A DNA stretch of 64,000 nt from Owenia fusiformis (lineage: Eukaryota > Annelida > Polychaeta > Sabellida > Oweniidae): assembly GCA_903813345.2 (NCBI GenBank), contig CAIIXF020000006.1, forward strand, positions 12,280,348 through 12,344,347, read 5' to 3'. Position numbers and translations under genes: made by a program. Shown here piece by piece: positions 1 to 12,914 of this stretch; positions within the stretch are counted from its first letter, which is position 1, and each line of letters opens with the position of its first letter. Under the pieces are notes generated by a model that saw only the letters and a list, made by a program, of their open reading frames with translations, made no database searches and was not told the origin of the DNA.

Positions 1-2206
1 CTTTTTTTCTTCAAAATATCAAAATTTAAACCAAGTGGATAACGATGCACTTCCACATTTTCCAAATAGAACTGGAATATCAATTGACCATTTATCTACC
101 AATCCAGATGAAATTCTTCAAATAATCCAGTCCTTTGATCGCGATAAAGCCTGTGGTCTTGACAAAATTAATAACAGAATGACAAAAATAGCCCAGGAAG
201 CATTATCTTTCCAGTTATCAAAATTGTTTAACATGATTTTTGCATGTGGCCAATTTCCTAGTTGCTGGAAACTTGGAAACATTTCTCCAATTTATAAGAA
301 GTCTGATAGATCTCAAGTTGAGAATTATAGACCGATTACTTTGCTAAGCACTTTTTCTAAAATTTTTGAAAAAGTTGTGCATAATCGCATTTTAACGCAT
401 CTACTTGAAAATAACCTTCTTTATCAATTTCAATCTGGATTTCTCTAGGACACAACACTGAGCTACAACTTTTAGCAATAACTGACTATATCTTTAACGA
501 AATGGAAAAGGGTAACTGTGTTAATTCTGTTTATTTAGACGTGGCGTCTGCTTTTGATACTGTACCGCATAACTTACTCATTCACAAGATGAAATCATAT
601 GGAATTCAAGGTAAATTAGCCGACCTCTACTCTTCTTACTTAGAAAATCGAAAAGTCTGTGTCACTGTAGATGATCACACATCAAACTTTTCTCCTGACC
701 ACTTCATAAACTCCGGTGTGCCTCAGGGCTCCATAATCGGACCCCTGATGTTTCTGATATACATAAATGACCTCCCTGACACTCTGACCTCGAAAACTTT
801 CATCTATGCAGATGATACCTCCTTATACTCTTCTTTCACCCTTCTGGTAATCAAACTGGCCAACTCCAAAATGACCTAAATCTTTTAAGTGCATGGTCTA
901 GAACCTGGCAATTGAAATTTAAAGCATCTAAAAGAGCTCATTTAGTTTTTCGCTCAACCCGACAAAAAAATATTCAAATGTCTCCGCTTTACTTTGATGG
1001 TGAAATGATCCCCCAAAAGCAATCACACAAGCACCTGGGTTTCATCTTAGATGAGAATTTGACTTTTAATGACCATATAAACTATCTGTCTAATAACGTT
1101 CAAAAACTGTTAAATCCTTTGAAGCTCATATCAAACAAAATACAGTCGCACCATCTTGAAATAATGTATAATTCATATTTGGCGTCTCATTTTGACTATT
1201 GTAGCTCCATTTACGGATCGTCATCCTTGGCGGCCTTGTCAAAGCTTGATAAAATCCACTACCAAGCTGCTGTTATATGTGCTGGGGTACTGCATGGCTC
1301 TAACACCTCAAAAACTTTAAAATATTTACAGTGGAAATCGCTTACTGACAAAAGACACGAAAAAATCTAAGACTGATGTTCAAAATTGTAAGAAAGGAAG
1401 TGCCTTATTATGTCCATAGTCTTTTTGACCAACATCGCAACCAAGCAACTAGAATTTTAAGACACTCTTTACCCTTTTCCTGCCCAAGAAATATTTCAAT
1501 GAGACTCTCCAAAACACCAGTTTTAAAACTTATAAATGATTGGAACCAGCTAAGCCAGACTTTTCGTGAAATTCAAACCATTTCTAGATTCAAAAGCTCT
1601 ATTAAACAGATATTTATCCCTATTTCAAACTTCATACCAACTACAAAACTAAATTTAAGTAGAACCAACGAAAAACTGCTAAATAGGCTTCGAGTTGATT
1701 TTGCCCTTAAAGACCATTTCTTTACTCATCATTTTACTGGAATAATTGACAACAAATGCCTCTGTGGCTCTACTGAAGACACAAAGCATTTCATTCTAAC
1801 CTGCCCTCGCCATACCCATGAACGTAATAAAATGATGACTGCACTTCGTGAACAAAATTTATTGTTTGATACTCAACTTACTTCTAGTAAGACAGAAGAG
1901 GTCAAATACTTAATTTATGAAAATGAACCCACCATTGATTCTCAGAAAATCCTGATAGATATAGTGATGAAATTTGTACAGGCCTGTTATAAGTTTCCAT
2001 CAAATTAATGTTATTCTTATTTGTATCTTGTGACAACCCCCCCCCCCCTCCCTCCCAACCTCTCACATTACCAATTAACCATCTATGATTACTGTAATTA
2101 GTCCTCTATTGTAATTCAAACTACATAGAATGCCTATGGCGATTGGTAGTAGATATTTTGTGTATTTTTTTGATTATGAAGGAAATAAATAATATGTTAA
2201 AAAAAA
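1..2206 (+). mobile_element. LINE (non-LTR retrotransposon), 3' part, degenerate
   Basis: The window opens inside the reverse transcriptase of a non-LTR retrotransposon. Coding remnants run to 2008. A short 3' tail follows with a C-run (2037-2048), an AATAAA at 2184-2189 and an A-run at 2199-2206, which I take as the 3' end. There is no LTR. The upstream part (endonuclease, ORF1) lies outside the window or was lost by 5' truncation. The RT motifs and the Cys-His tail fit the CR1/Jockey group, but the clade is inferred by eye only. Confidence 0.88.
35..2008 (+). pseudogene. LINE reverse transcriptase ORF2 remnant, three frameshifts
   Basis: Four open segments (35-448, 502-879, 912-1370, 1376-2008) lie in successive frames and join into one RT. 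Segment 1 has the N-terminal RT blocks, including a WKLGNISPIYKK and a NYRPITLLS motif. Segment 2 has the GVPQGSIIGPLMFLIYINDLP-type block and the catalytic YADD (about 805-820). Segment 3 is the thumb region with a KHLGFILDE motif. Segment 4 ends in a Cys/His cluster (CLCGS...HFILTCPRH) typical of LINE C-termini. Open codons continue beyond the listed starts, for example upstream of 502 back to about 451, so single-base indels near 450, 845 and 1365 explain the breaks. The element cannot make a full protein. Confidence 0.88.
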
Positions 2207-2209
2207 TCA

Positions 2210-2332
2210 AAAATAGTTGACCTTCGGAATGAATTGCTAGCTTTTGCAGGTATTATGTAATGTCTTGTATCTCTCAGTTGCCTCGTCTTGGTATTTTCAT
2301 AAGTTTGAAGTAATTCACAAATGAAAGGCAAT
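2210..2332. repeat. Dispersed repeat, copy 1 (copy 2 at 23285-23409)
   Basis: About 120 bp directly after the LINE tail is closely matched, in the same orientation, at 23285-23409. The shared stretch starts at AAATAGTTGAC and ends at ATTCACAAATGAAAGGC. In both places it abuts LINE-related sequence, so it may be a piece of an element rather than host DNA. Confidence 0.7.
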
Positions 2333-3659
2333 GTTTTTCTCACCAATCATTGAAAACATTCTGTAAAAAAACACGGTATTTTATGTAATGTTGACTGATT
2401 GACAACATAGTGCTACGGCCAAGCCCATTTGTGTCCAAAACACCTAGATTCAATTTGACTTTAGATTCTTGTAGGGGACCCCAAGGCATGTAAAAAAAAG
2501 TTTGTGAACCCTTGCAAAGCAGGCTCAAAAGTGCTGAGTCAGCAAATTTTATCATTTTCGAGTCGGAGATTGACCATATGCTTGAAACTATTTTATATCT
2601 CATTTGAGGTTGTTGCAATTATAATGAAACATTATTAATATATCAGTAAGGCATGTATGAAGAATTCCTGAAAGTTTGGGTCTTATCCAACAGAATTTGG
2701 TAGAGATATAAGATATTTTGTCCCTAAAAGTACAAAATTTCTCTTCAAAATTTCTTAATCAGTCGATAGTTAATCCATCATTTAAAAAACAGTAAGGGTC
2801 TATGGTGTATAAAACCTGATTAAAAACTTCACTGATGATGTTAGCAAATATTTCTTGCATTAGTTTCAATAAAAAGTGCATGCATCTATTTATTCTGATT
2901 TTTTTCTTTACCTTCCCCTAAAAATTCAAGAAAGGGGGCGTTGCACCTTACACTTCAGTTGTTGAACTTGTTGCTAGGGTCAAATAGAAAATGTGTATCA
3001 TTATAGCAAAATTTGTTATTCTAAATAAATCTAAACACTATATTTGACATCATAATATGCTAAACATATTCATTATCTACCATTTTATATTTTTTACAGC
3101 TTATCATTGCCATACCCCATAAAACTGTTTAGGGTATGCGTGGTCAGCAATTGGAAATACATGTATGTGTACTAATAACATTTTACAAAATTGTATTTCA
3201 GGTGCCATTCTTTCCTAATGTTGTTCATGTAGTTATGGTCTATGTTTATGAATGATAACACTTCCCATCATAAGTTTGGCAACTCGAACCCCTTTGAATC
3301 ACTTATTAAAGCCTGTTTATTTTTGGCATATGAAATCGAAGTATCTGAAATATGGTAATAAGGAACATAATCAAGGTTTAAAAATAGACAGACTTTCATA
3401 TGCTTTCATATAATAACTTCCAGTTGCCCAACTTATGGAGGGGGTGTACATGCTTTATAGTATAGGGTCTATGTAAACTGCAACGAGACTCCTATTGTTA
3501 CTGCAAATAATGAGCAATGTGAATAATAACAAAATGTAACTAGATGATGGCAACTATGCGGAGTAGCAAATCCCAATGAACAAAATATCAATTATCAAAT
3601 TCCAATCAATTATACTCATTACTTTGGTTAAAATTGAAAAATTTAGATTTTAGAATTGC

Positions 3660-4440
3660 AAATTCCTGCAAAGCAGCCATTTTGAATTTTCTGAGGTACA
3701 AATCTGAAAAATAATACCATAATTGTGATCTACTCCAAAATTCCTTCAATTTGACTGTATTATATAGCCATACGTTGAAGGGATCGAAAAATTATTGCGA
3801 AATCGTACATTAGACAGCCATTTTGAATTTTACGAGGCTCGAATCAGAAAAAAGAAACAATATTTGCAATCTACTCTTAATTGCCTTTCATTTGAATATA
3901 ATAAAGCTATACTTCAGAAAGATCTAAAAATCAGCGAAAATTTCTATTTTCCTGACCCCCCATACACGGCCCCTGGGGGTCAGGATGAAAAACACTGAAT
4001 ATATGTGAAATAGATAGATGTTGTGAATATGCTACCAAAATTTCAAACAATAATATTAATTACTTTGGTTTAGAATGAAAAATTTATGATTTTTGCGAAA
4101 AAGTCCCGTCATTTTTAAAGCAGTGGCCATCTTGAAAAAATCCATTTTGAATTTTCTGAGGTACAAATCTGAAAAAATATTACCATAATTGCGATCTACT
4201 CCAAAATTCCTTCAATTTGAGTATCATATAGCCATACTTTGAAGGGATCGAATATATCCCTTCTGAATATATGTGAAATAGATAGATGTTGCGAATATAC
4301 TACCAAAATTTCAAACAATAATATTAATTACTTTGGTTTAGATAGAAAAAATTTATGATTTTTGCGAAAAAGTTCGGTCATTTTTAAAGCGGCGGCCATC
4401 TTGAAAAAATCTTTTTTTTGCGTAAAACTATTCATCAATA
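3660..4440. repeat. Direct repeats inside the fold-back element
   Basis: A segment at 3665-3790 recurs at about 4135-4255, and one at 3993-4115 recurs at about 4260-4410 (offset about 266 bp). The shared text includes ATTTTGAATTTTCTGAGGT and ATTACTTTGGTTTAGA. The pattern is a partly scrambled tandem duplication. Confidence 0.7.
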
Positions 4441-4496
4441 TACATCTTTCCACCAAATATGAAGAAAATCCGTCAACTAATATTTGAGTTATCTTC

Positions 4497-4561
4497 CGGA
4501 CGGACAGACGGACGGACGGACGGACTGCGGGACTGACGAACGGACGGACGGACGGACGGAG
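4497..4561. repeat. GGAC microsatellite
   Basis: An imperfect run of the tetramer GGAC/CGGA is interrupted once near 4526-4538. It is followed by ACTTCGTTCGTTGGGATAAC, a tail seen with this kind of microsatellite-ended repeat in invertebrate genomes. Confidence 0.85.
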
Positions 4562-7089
4562 GGCTTCACTATATCCCTACCGAACTTCGTTCGTTGGGAT
4601 AACAACTAATGATTAAGAGCCAGAGTTTTAAAATGCTCTATATTTTAAGCTTCTAGCACTACTTTGAAGGAAGTTCAATCAAGATTTGTAAATTTCAAGA
4701 TAGATCTTAATTTTTGGCTTTTTTATGCCACAGTCATTATGACATTTGGTATGGTAATGGACCCAAATTTTAGGATGTGGTATGAGAATGCCCCTTCATT
4801 ATGACTTTTGAGGGATGGAAATGGTCAGATTTTTCAACTTTCTGGTATGAGAATGGTCATGGAAAATATGTTATCTCACAATTATGGTATGGAATTGGTC
4901 TAGTAGTTACACATATCCTAATTTGAGGTTGTTTTGGTTCGTTTTGACATTTTGGTATGAGAATATATTGATATCTGAGGGTTTAGCCTAAGGCCCCCGC
5001 CAAATTTTGTACACAGTGAACCCCTCGGGATCGACCCCCCTCCCCCTGAAAGAAAGCTGGCTACGTCCCTGTTGTCCCAACAGAATAGGAGATAATGTTT
5101 CATCCCTAGTCTAGCACCTGATACTTCACATAGTATCAAAGGAATTGATTGTACATTGTACAGGAAACAATTGTATCCCTGTGGATAGAAGAGTTAAGTA
5201 GCACCAGTGAAGTAACCTCCTTTGTATATATTCACCAAAATATAGAAATAGATTTTTAAAATCTCGATTATTGGAATCAATTTCACTTGTTGATTAAGGT
5301 TATTTTAGTTGTACATGTATTATTATTATACACAAACTATAGAATTTGTTCCTCTGTTCCCTTTTCACAATTCTTTGTGCAACATGTGTTCATTTTCTTG
5401 ACATCATCATTTATACCGGTAGAGGTCTTTTTATTTTGTAGTGTTGTCGAGTGGAATTACCTTTTAGCATCTCTTTCAACCAGTCAAGTATTCTTGAACT
5501 ATTCATTAAGTTTCTGTCCAGTTTCATTTATTTATGATAAGCTCTTTCTGATGTCTGAGTCATCACCTCCATGTAAGTATAATAGTGTAAGTGTGCAATT
5601 GAGCTTATTATCATCTTCGACTTCAAAGTTGTTATTCGATTGACTTTTGGAATCTGTTTTTCCAAGACCATATGTTATCATGGAACCCCCTTCATAACAA
5701 ACCTATTAACCAGTTAAAGACATTCAATCCAAGGCCAAGTGTTACCAGGGAATGACTCTTCCACGAGGATCCTATAGATTCTGTGGTAACATGTGGTCAT
5801 GCATTGAATGCAGGAGAAAAAGTTTATTGAAGATATTATGAATGGCACTGGCCAGCTCAGTTCGTGTAAAACTAAAATATCCATAGCAGACAAGTGAAAT
5901 CAGTCAAATTGATCACTTGGAGAGAATGTAACGCACTATTATTTCCTTTGGCTTCAGGTTTCTACAACTAAACAATTTATGACACATATAATACAAAGCA
6001 TATACACCCCCTCCATAAGGTTTGCAACTGCAAGTTTTCATATGATAACATATCAACGTCTGTCAATGTTTGAACCTCGATTTTGTTCCTTATTGCTTTA
6101 TTTCAAAAGCTTGATGTCTTGTTTAAAATTGCCAAACAGCATGACAAGCTTTGATAAGTGATTCAAAGGGGGACTTCCAGTTACAAAACTTATGATGGGG
6201 AGTGTAATATAACATATAATCATCATAATTCATTCTTAACATACCATAACTACATAAACAATATTAGGATAGAATGGCATCTGAAATACAATTTTGAACT
6301 TGAATGTTATAAGTACACATACATGTATTTCCTATTGCTGACCACACATACCCCAAACAGTTTCATGGAGTATGGCAAAGATGAGCTGTAAAAAATATAA
6401 AATGGTAGAAAATGAATATATTTAGCATATTATGATGTCACATATAGTGTTAAGATTTATTTAGAATAACAAATTTTGCTATAGTGATACACATTTTCTA
6501 TTTGACCCTAGCAACAAGTTCAACAACTGAAGTGTAAGGTGCCACGCCCCCTTTCTTGAATTTTTAAGGGAAGGTAAAGAGAAAAATCAGAAAAAATAGA
6601 TGCTTGTACTTTTTATTGAAACTAATGCAAGAAATATTTGCTAACATCATCAGTGAAGTTTTTAATCAGGTTTTATACAACATAGGCCCTTACTGTTTTT
6701 TAAATGACGGATTAACTATCGACTGATTAAGAAATTTTTAAGAGAAATCCTGTACTTTTTGGGACAAATTATCCCATATCTTTACCAAATTCTGTTGGAT
6801 AAGACCCAAACTTTCAGGAATTCTTCATACATGCCTTACTGATATATTAATAATGTTTCATTATAATTGCAACAACCTCAAATGAGATATTAAATAGTTT
6901 CAAGCATATGGTCAGACGCCGACTCGAAAATGATAAAATTTGCTGACTCAGCACTTTTGAGCCTGCTTTGCAAGGGTTCACAAACTTTTTTTTACATGCC
7001 TTGGGGTCCCCTACAAGAATCTAAAGTCAAATTGAATCTAGGTGTTTTGGACACAAATGGGCTTGGCCGTAGCACTAACAATTTAATGC

Positions 7090-7460
7090 GAAAAATATTT
7101 TATATAACTGATTTTGTTAACATTTTTTTGTTTTTTAGTGCAATTGTTTTTGCTCCTTTCTACCAATTCTTGAGAATGAAACAAAATGTCTTTCCGAACC
7201 TTGTTGGAACAAAATAGCATATACAACATGATTTTAGACCTCTCAATATGATTGTTATACAAAGGAATTTTTGGTTGATTTTAAAAAGGCATTCAAAAAA
7301 TTAAAGCAAAATCCCCCCAAAATAGATAAAAATCAAGATAAACCCTTTATTTCAAGACCCTTTTTTCAAATCAACCAAAATTTCCTTTGTACAATTACAA
7401 TATTGAGACACCTAAACATGTTGTGCTTATGTCGTTTTGTTCCAATGAGGTTCGGAAAGA
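7090..7460. mobile_element. Imperfectly palindromic miniature element, copy 1
   Basis: A closely similar copy lies at 51522-51890 in the same orientation. Internally it folds back: CTTTCCGAACCTTGTTGGAA near 7190-7210 pairs with TTCCAATGAGGTTCGGAAAG near 7440-7460, and GGAATTTTTGGTTGATTT pairs with AAATCAACCAAAATTTCC. There is no coding potential. The left end directly follows the 4.7-kb fold-back element. Confidence 0.65.
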
Positions 7461-7860
7461 TGATTCATTTTGCTCTGGAAACATGATACCAAAACAAGTG
7501 TTTGATGTGTTTTCTAAAATAATATAGAAGAAAGCATATATATACATTTTTCAAATTATATTGTTACCATTCAAAAGATGACCATTAAATTGACGATGTG
7601 TTAAGTTTTTAGATTTTTCATGACTGGATTAAGAGAAACGTGTGTTCAAAAAGTTCTCCATATCGATACCACTCCTTTAAAATGCATATGTTAGTTATTT
7701 GGAATAACTTTAGTTTATGATGCGATTTATAGATGTCGCTATATTCCATACTTAATGTATTGAGTACAACTAGCTGTGTAAGTTAACTGGCATTCAGTTT
7801 CGTTTTTGTGGAGGAATAGTCAACATCGTAATATTCTTCCACGGCTTAACGTAATTCAAA

Positions 7861-8938
7861 ATGGAGGATTATACAAAATGGGCAAAGGCAAAACTCGTAG
7901 AAGAACTAGACAAAAACAATATAAAAGTTCTAATTACATTATCAAAGAAGCATTTATTGAAACTTTATGAGGACAATTGTATGCAAGAGGAAAGCCAAGA
8001 AACGGAAGACGATAGTGATAGTGATTCGGAAGTTCAATTCAATATACCTCCATCAACAGAACCTACAAATTCTGACATGGTTGATATGTTTTCAAAATTA
8101 AATGATACGGTTCAACAACTAGCGGAAAGGTAGATAATGTAACAACACATATGGCAGATCGAAGTGCCTCCACTTCTACACAAGGCCTATTCTCGACCAT
8201 CGGGAGTTCCTATGGAATCTCTGCCGGCCGCAGCTACAGACGCAATTTCCCCAGCCACGAGAAAGGCAATTTTAGAAGGTAAAGATGTTAATTTGAACAT
8301 ATTACTGATACAAAATTTTGACGCCGCATCAACTAGAACTGTCACGGTAGAGAACATACAAATAAATTTACGCAATGAAGATCCTCGCATGAAGAAAGAT
8401 TTGACAATCTCAGAGTTCATCACTGCGTTCGGTCGTTATAAATGCGTGATGACATCAGTCTACCAACAACGTAGAAGTGAACTGGAAGCGTATCAAGAAG
8501 AGGACATCGTCCGGATTCACAATTTGATCGGTGAGAAATTTTACGAATACCACAAGCAGTTTAGCATGACAGCATCTGCGGCTCTACTGAACCACAACAT
8601 AAAGGTTGATTGGGCAGTACGTGATAAAACGCTCCTTCAAAACGTCATGCTAGGAGCCGAGTCCAAGCGATCGTATGCTACTTCCGACAATCCTTCAAAA
8701 TACAATGATAATAGAAGGTAATACCATTGTTTATTTTGAAGGAAAGGAAGTTTGTAATAACTATAACAGGGAAAGAGGTTGCTTCCGCCATGATTGTCCT
8801 AATGCCCAAGTATGTATTAACTGCAAAGAAAGCCATCCGATGATGCAGTGTAAATCGTCGTCAAAAGCAGGAACGCGTCCATCAGAAACGTCATCTAAAA
8901 GAGCGCGACCTGATAAAAATGACGGAAATTCGCAGTGA
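7861..8938 (+). pseudogene. DIRS gag-like nucleocapsid protein, frameshifted
   Basis: The start is ATGGAGGATTAT at 7861. Open pieces at 7861-8133, about 8164-8721 and about 8725-8938 are parts of one protein. After the stop at 8131, the next frame reads on as an acidic/Ser-Thr linker. There are further shifts near 8220 and 8715. The C-terminal piece has a Cys/His cluster (CNNYNRERGCFRHDC then CINCKESHPMMQC) that fits the C-x-x-F/Y-N...C...H...C knuckle of DIRS gag proteins. The middle segment has no domain I recognise. The reading frame overlaps the start of the RT frame by 20 bp (8919-8938). Confidence 0.8.
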
Positions 8939-9946
8939 CTCTATGGAAGCGACCACACCTATTGATATTGGACAGTTATCACGGGAACTTAGAGATCATC
9001 CGGATAAAAGTTTCTCCCAATATTTCATAGACGGCTTGGAAAAAGGCTTCGACACCAAGATATCCTGTCTAAACTTACCCACATTAGAATGTAAAAATCT
9101 TTTATCTGCACGTACTCAACCTCAAACTGTATCTCATCTCATATCAAAAGAAATCGAAAAGGGATATTTAACAAGGGGATATTTACAGCCCCCTTTTGAA
9201 GGACCATACCGTGTGAATCCTATAGGAATTACAGAGGGTAAATATTCGAAAAAGAAACGCTTGATAGTCGATCTATCCTCACCTCATAATAGCTCAGAAT
9301 ATCCTAGTTTAAACGAATTAATAGATAAAGATGACTGCTCGTTAAAATATGTAACTATTGATAATACCATCTTAGACTCTGGTATCAATTCAAAACTATG
9401 CAAATTTGACATAGCAGATGCGTTTAAAGTTCTACCAATTGACCCGAAACAATGGCATCTGCATTGTATCAAATGAGAGGGACTTTACCATGTTTTCAAA
9501 CGTTTAGTTTTCGGATCAAGATCTTCACCATCTATTTTCGATACGTTATCGAGAGCTATATGTTGGATAGCAAATAAATATGGTGTGATTCACTGCTATC
9601 ACCTATTGGACGATTTTCTTACTATCGATAAACCCCAAGATGATGGAGAAAGAACTAATGCTTTAATGCGCATGATATTCAAACGTTTGAATGTTCCATT
9701 ATCCCAACATAAGTGCATTGGACCTGTAACGAAGCTAGAATATTTAGGAGTGATTATATGTACCGAGACATTTACGTGCAGCCTACCCGTAGAGAAAGTT
9801 GACCAAATCATCCATTTATTGAACAATTTCGAATCAAGAACCTTTTTGACAAAACGTGAATTACTATCGTTACTTGGTCATTTGTCATATGCCAGCAGAA
9901 TAATACAGATGTGGAGGTCGTTTGTCACGTATCTGTTACAATTGAC
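8919..9946 (+). pseudogene. DIRS reverse transcriptase with an in-frame stop
   Basis: One frame runs from 8919 to the 9946 breakpoint, interrupted only by TGA at 9474-9476. The reading after the stop continues correctly (EGLYHVFKRLVFGSRSSP), and the family has Trp there, so TGG to TGA is the likely change. Visible RT blocks are RVNPIGI...KKRLIVDLSSPHN, CKFDIADAFK (first catalytic Asp), FGSRSSPSIF, and the catalytic LLDDFL (about 9605-9622), followed by KLEYLGVII. The end of this domain is cut at QLT by the 4.9-kb insertion and resumes at 14840. Confidence 0.9.
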
Positions 9947-9984
9947 CTTTTGCGATCAGAATTCAGGAATTTTGTTTATGGATA

Positions 9985-10190
9985 CTGAGGCCTAATTCAT
10001 GAAAGCTCCGCAAGCCTGCGCAATTCCGCAACTCACTGCGGTACCGCTATTTCCAATTCACAAAGGGACCGCAAAGTCAGCATCACCGCAGATATCTTGC
10101 GGTACCGCGAGAATTACGTCATTATCGTGCGGTACCTCTGTACTTACCGCAAGTCACTCTCTGAAAATTCAGTGTAATGAATCCTCTTGA
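9985..10190. repeat. GCGGTACCGC-rich repeat block
   Basis: CpG-rich sequence with several copies of the palindrome GCGGTACCGC or close variants (about 10038, 10100, 10129). An approximate 60-bp direct repeat has CCTAATTCATGAAAGCTCCGC at about 9991 and CCAATTCACAAAGGGACCGC at about 10051. It looks like part of a miniature element. Its base composition differs sharply from the flanks. Confidence 0.5.
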
Positions 10191-10199
10191 AAAAACACT

Positions 10200-12635
10200 T
10201 AACATTACCTTTCAGTGATGGTAATACGTACATGTGTAAACCTGGTATTGCTCTTTTATCAGATTAAGTTTCCCAATGAAAAAATAAAAAGGGGACATGC
10301 CATTAAGAGGCCATTCTCTGACTTAGTCATTTTTTCAAAAGTGTGAAAATAAAAAAATTCATGAAAAGTTCTTAAAATATTCTGAATAACAAGTTGAATA
10401 TATATATTTAATGATGGCACAAGCAAAAGTCTGAAAATTAACACGAAATGAAGGGTTTTGACAGATGCAAAAGATGGTAGATTTGTGATGAAGAAATAGA
10501 GGTTTTTGCAGTAACAACACAATTACCTCGAAGTTATCAGTTATGAGAGGCTGAGGACTAAACTTGACATAATTTTCAATCTCAGATTATCAGTTGTATC
10601 TAACTTAAGCCGGACAACTACTCAAAATGTATTTGGAGCCCATAAGATTAATTTTTCTCAATTGAAGTCACTATTTCTGTTTTTAGCTTCAGAGGATAGG
10701 AGGTACATGAACATGCTAAGTTTACCTAGATCACAAGCCTTACCACAAATATAAAGTATATAGGAATAGAGTTGATATGTGTGAAAACCTTAAACTTCCC
10801 ATTTTATTGGGGATGGAACTTGTGGACCATGTGTATTTCTAACTTCTTCACATGTGCATGGATCTAAACTTGTGGCAGCCATCTTGGATTTGTCATATTA
10901 TGTGGACATGGTTTTTGTTGTGCTGAATTTGTTTCAAAATAACATTTCTTGTATACCTTCGATAAGTGAGATAGGCATTTGAAATTAAATGCAGATAGTA
11001 TACTTGACATTTAATGCAGTAAACAGTAATACAATTCACTCTTACATAATAAGTGAGTCCATACAAAAAGTTGTTATTGTGTTAGTTTAACTGGGCATAA
11101 ATTACACTCATTGGCCTTGGTTTTCTTAATTGGCTTGGATAAAATGTTGTTCTATTTATTCAGAAAAGGAGTATAGTTCAATATACAAGTTCACATTCAT
11201 TCCATCCTCTTGTAGAAATGAATCTCATATTATTTCATCTCAAATAGAGAACACAAAAATATAATAAAAAACAAGTTTCTATTAATTGCAAAAGTTAGCT
11301 TCTATGTCATGACTGAGTTTGGGTTCCGCTTCTAGGGAAAAAATATCCATCTGGAAATATCGTATAGACCATTGCTATACACTCCATATTTAATCCTCCC
11401 AGTAAATAACATTGATATACAGTATACAAGTATATAAGACATCGAGGATCTGGGGTATGAGGATGTTGTGAGACATGAGGCCACTTGTCTTTTTGAATCT
11501 CATATTCAATATTCTTTCTTTAAACCCTCATATTTAATATTTTTGGAGTGGTAATTCAATTATGTACCTATTTTTTATCCCATAGTTGAACTCTGTTCCG
11601 CTCTGTTGTTAGGTAACATGAAAACATATTTATGATATTTTGCAAATGCGTGGAAAAAGTGATATCTGTGAAATACGGAAAATATTTCACAGATACCACC
11701 TTTTGGCAGGGATTTGAAAACTACCACCAATATAATGTATTTTGTTACATAGTGATTTCATGACAAGGGGATGAATGAATGAATGGATGTTGTTTTGATA
11801 TGCTTTTAGTTCTAGAGGTGAACTATGGGAAAAATAGAACATCCTATGAATTTTCGTGATATTGTGTTAATCCAACTCATTGATATCAATATCTGCGCTA
11901 ATTCGCTATGCTAACTTGGCAAGATATTGATATCAACTCGGAGATAAAGATAAAATCATTTAAAATCATATGATATCCTACACATATCCTTTACTGCCAC
12001 AACTTTCTCATATTTCATATTTTGGCACAGGCCATCATTTATTTTCCTTTGAATTCATGCTTTTGTTCCTCGTTTTAGAAATGAGAGGAAATCTTTGATT
12101 TTCCTTGTATTTAAGTTGCTTAAATGTTGCCCTGTGATGTTGATAAAACTCAATAGTAATCCATTAGAGTCACAGTTGAAATGTACCCATTGCTAGCCCA
12201 GAACCTACCAAAATAGCATTTGCATTTTGTCAATATTGCTCTATGTGCTTTTCCATGAAAATAATTTTAATCGTATCTTTTCTTCAGTATTTCATATATT
12301 ACATTTTAATATATTTAAATTGGTTAATATTTATATGCTATTTACTTAGACAACAATAAATAAAGATTTTTTTGTAAAAACACCCAAAATGGTATATGAT
12401 CTTTAAATGACTGTTCTGTGAACATCAATGGTCAAAATTTGCTGAAATTGTATTTTTATAAAGCACAAATGATTTTTCTTCAATATGATATGCATTATTA
12501 TCAGATATCTTTGGGGGCTAAAAAGGGCCCTTAATGACACCCATCCTTTGAATGTGATATAGACGTTCAAATATGGATGTAAAAGCAACCTGTTCGGAGT
12601 ATGTTTTTTAAGATTTTTAAGGTTGCGGAACACCA
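10200..12635. other. No gene seen (interior of the 4.9-kb insertion)
   Basis: AT-rich, with only short open frames. The one structure I see is an inverted pair at about 11879-11935 (TTGATATCAATATCT and AGATATTGATATCAA) around a short loop. Confidence 0.6.
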
Positions 12636-12639
12636 TACT

Positions 12640-12745
12640 GTCTACATTTTTCAGTTTTGCACAAAAGTGCACTAATGCACCTAGAAAAGACCGGTGAGAA
12701 CATTTGCTTCATAAAATGCATAAGAACGAGAAAATTTGGTGACAG
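12640..12745. repeat. Partial copy of the 36984-37397 palindromic family
   Basis: CAGTTTTGCACAAAAGTGCAC followed by CACCTAGAAAAGAC matches the arm of the TTAA-flanked palindrome at 36984-37397. The outer ends are missing here. Confidence 0.6.
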
Positions 12746-12886
12746 AAGGTTAATTCCGAACATACACGACAATTGTACTCTTTTACAAGGTTTTAAAGCC
12801 TATGCTATTTTTCTAACCTGGACCACAGATAAATAACGTTTTTTATTGGATTAGTTTTAAAATATTGAAAGTCAAAGTAATTATTA

Positions 12887-12914
12887 GACTCCAGATGAAA
12901 TCTGGAGTCTATTG
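12887..12914. repeat. Short perfect hairpin
   Basis: TAGACTCCAGAT and its complement ATCTGGAGTCTA are separated by a few bases, followed by a TTCTTCTT-type microsatellite. Possibly one end of a repeat. The stretch 12915-14300 has no recognised gene. Confidence 0.5.

Larger units (their letters stand above)
2410..7075. mobile_element. 4.7-kb fold-back element with about 1-kb inverted arms
   Basis: The left arm (2410 to about 3470) and right arm (about 5985-7075) are inverted copies, estimated by eye at 85-90% identity. The extreme ends are GTGCTACGGCCAAGCCC and its complement GGGCTTGGCCGTAGCAC, each next to TA (2408-2409 and 7076-7077), as expected for a TA target duplication. The interior (3470-5985) carries direct repeats and a GGAC microsatellite. 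I see no transposase, so this is a non-autonomous fold-back or Tc1/mariner-like element. Both arms contain a mirror-image short open frame (2618-2400 minus, 6930-7080 plus). I treat it as chance, because it is carried by the repeat and has no recognised domain. Confidence 0.75.

Noticed and set aside
2340-2618. Open frame repeated on opposite strands at 2340-2618 and 6930-7217
   Set aside because: Explained by the inverted arms of the fold-back element. The two frames diverge in length and end at the element border, and no domain is recognised.
4497-4561. GGAC run as a regulatory element
   Set aside because: A plain tetranucleotide microsatellite.
5287-5643. 118-codon hydrophobic open frame
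   Set aside because: Lies inside the fold-back element, low complexity, no recognised family.
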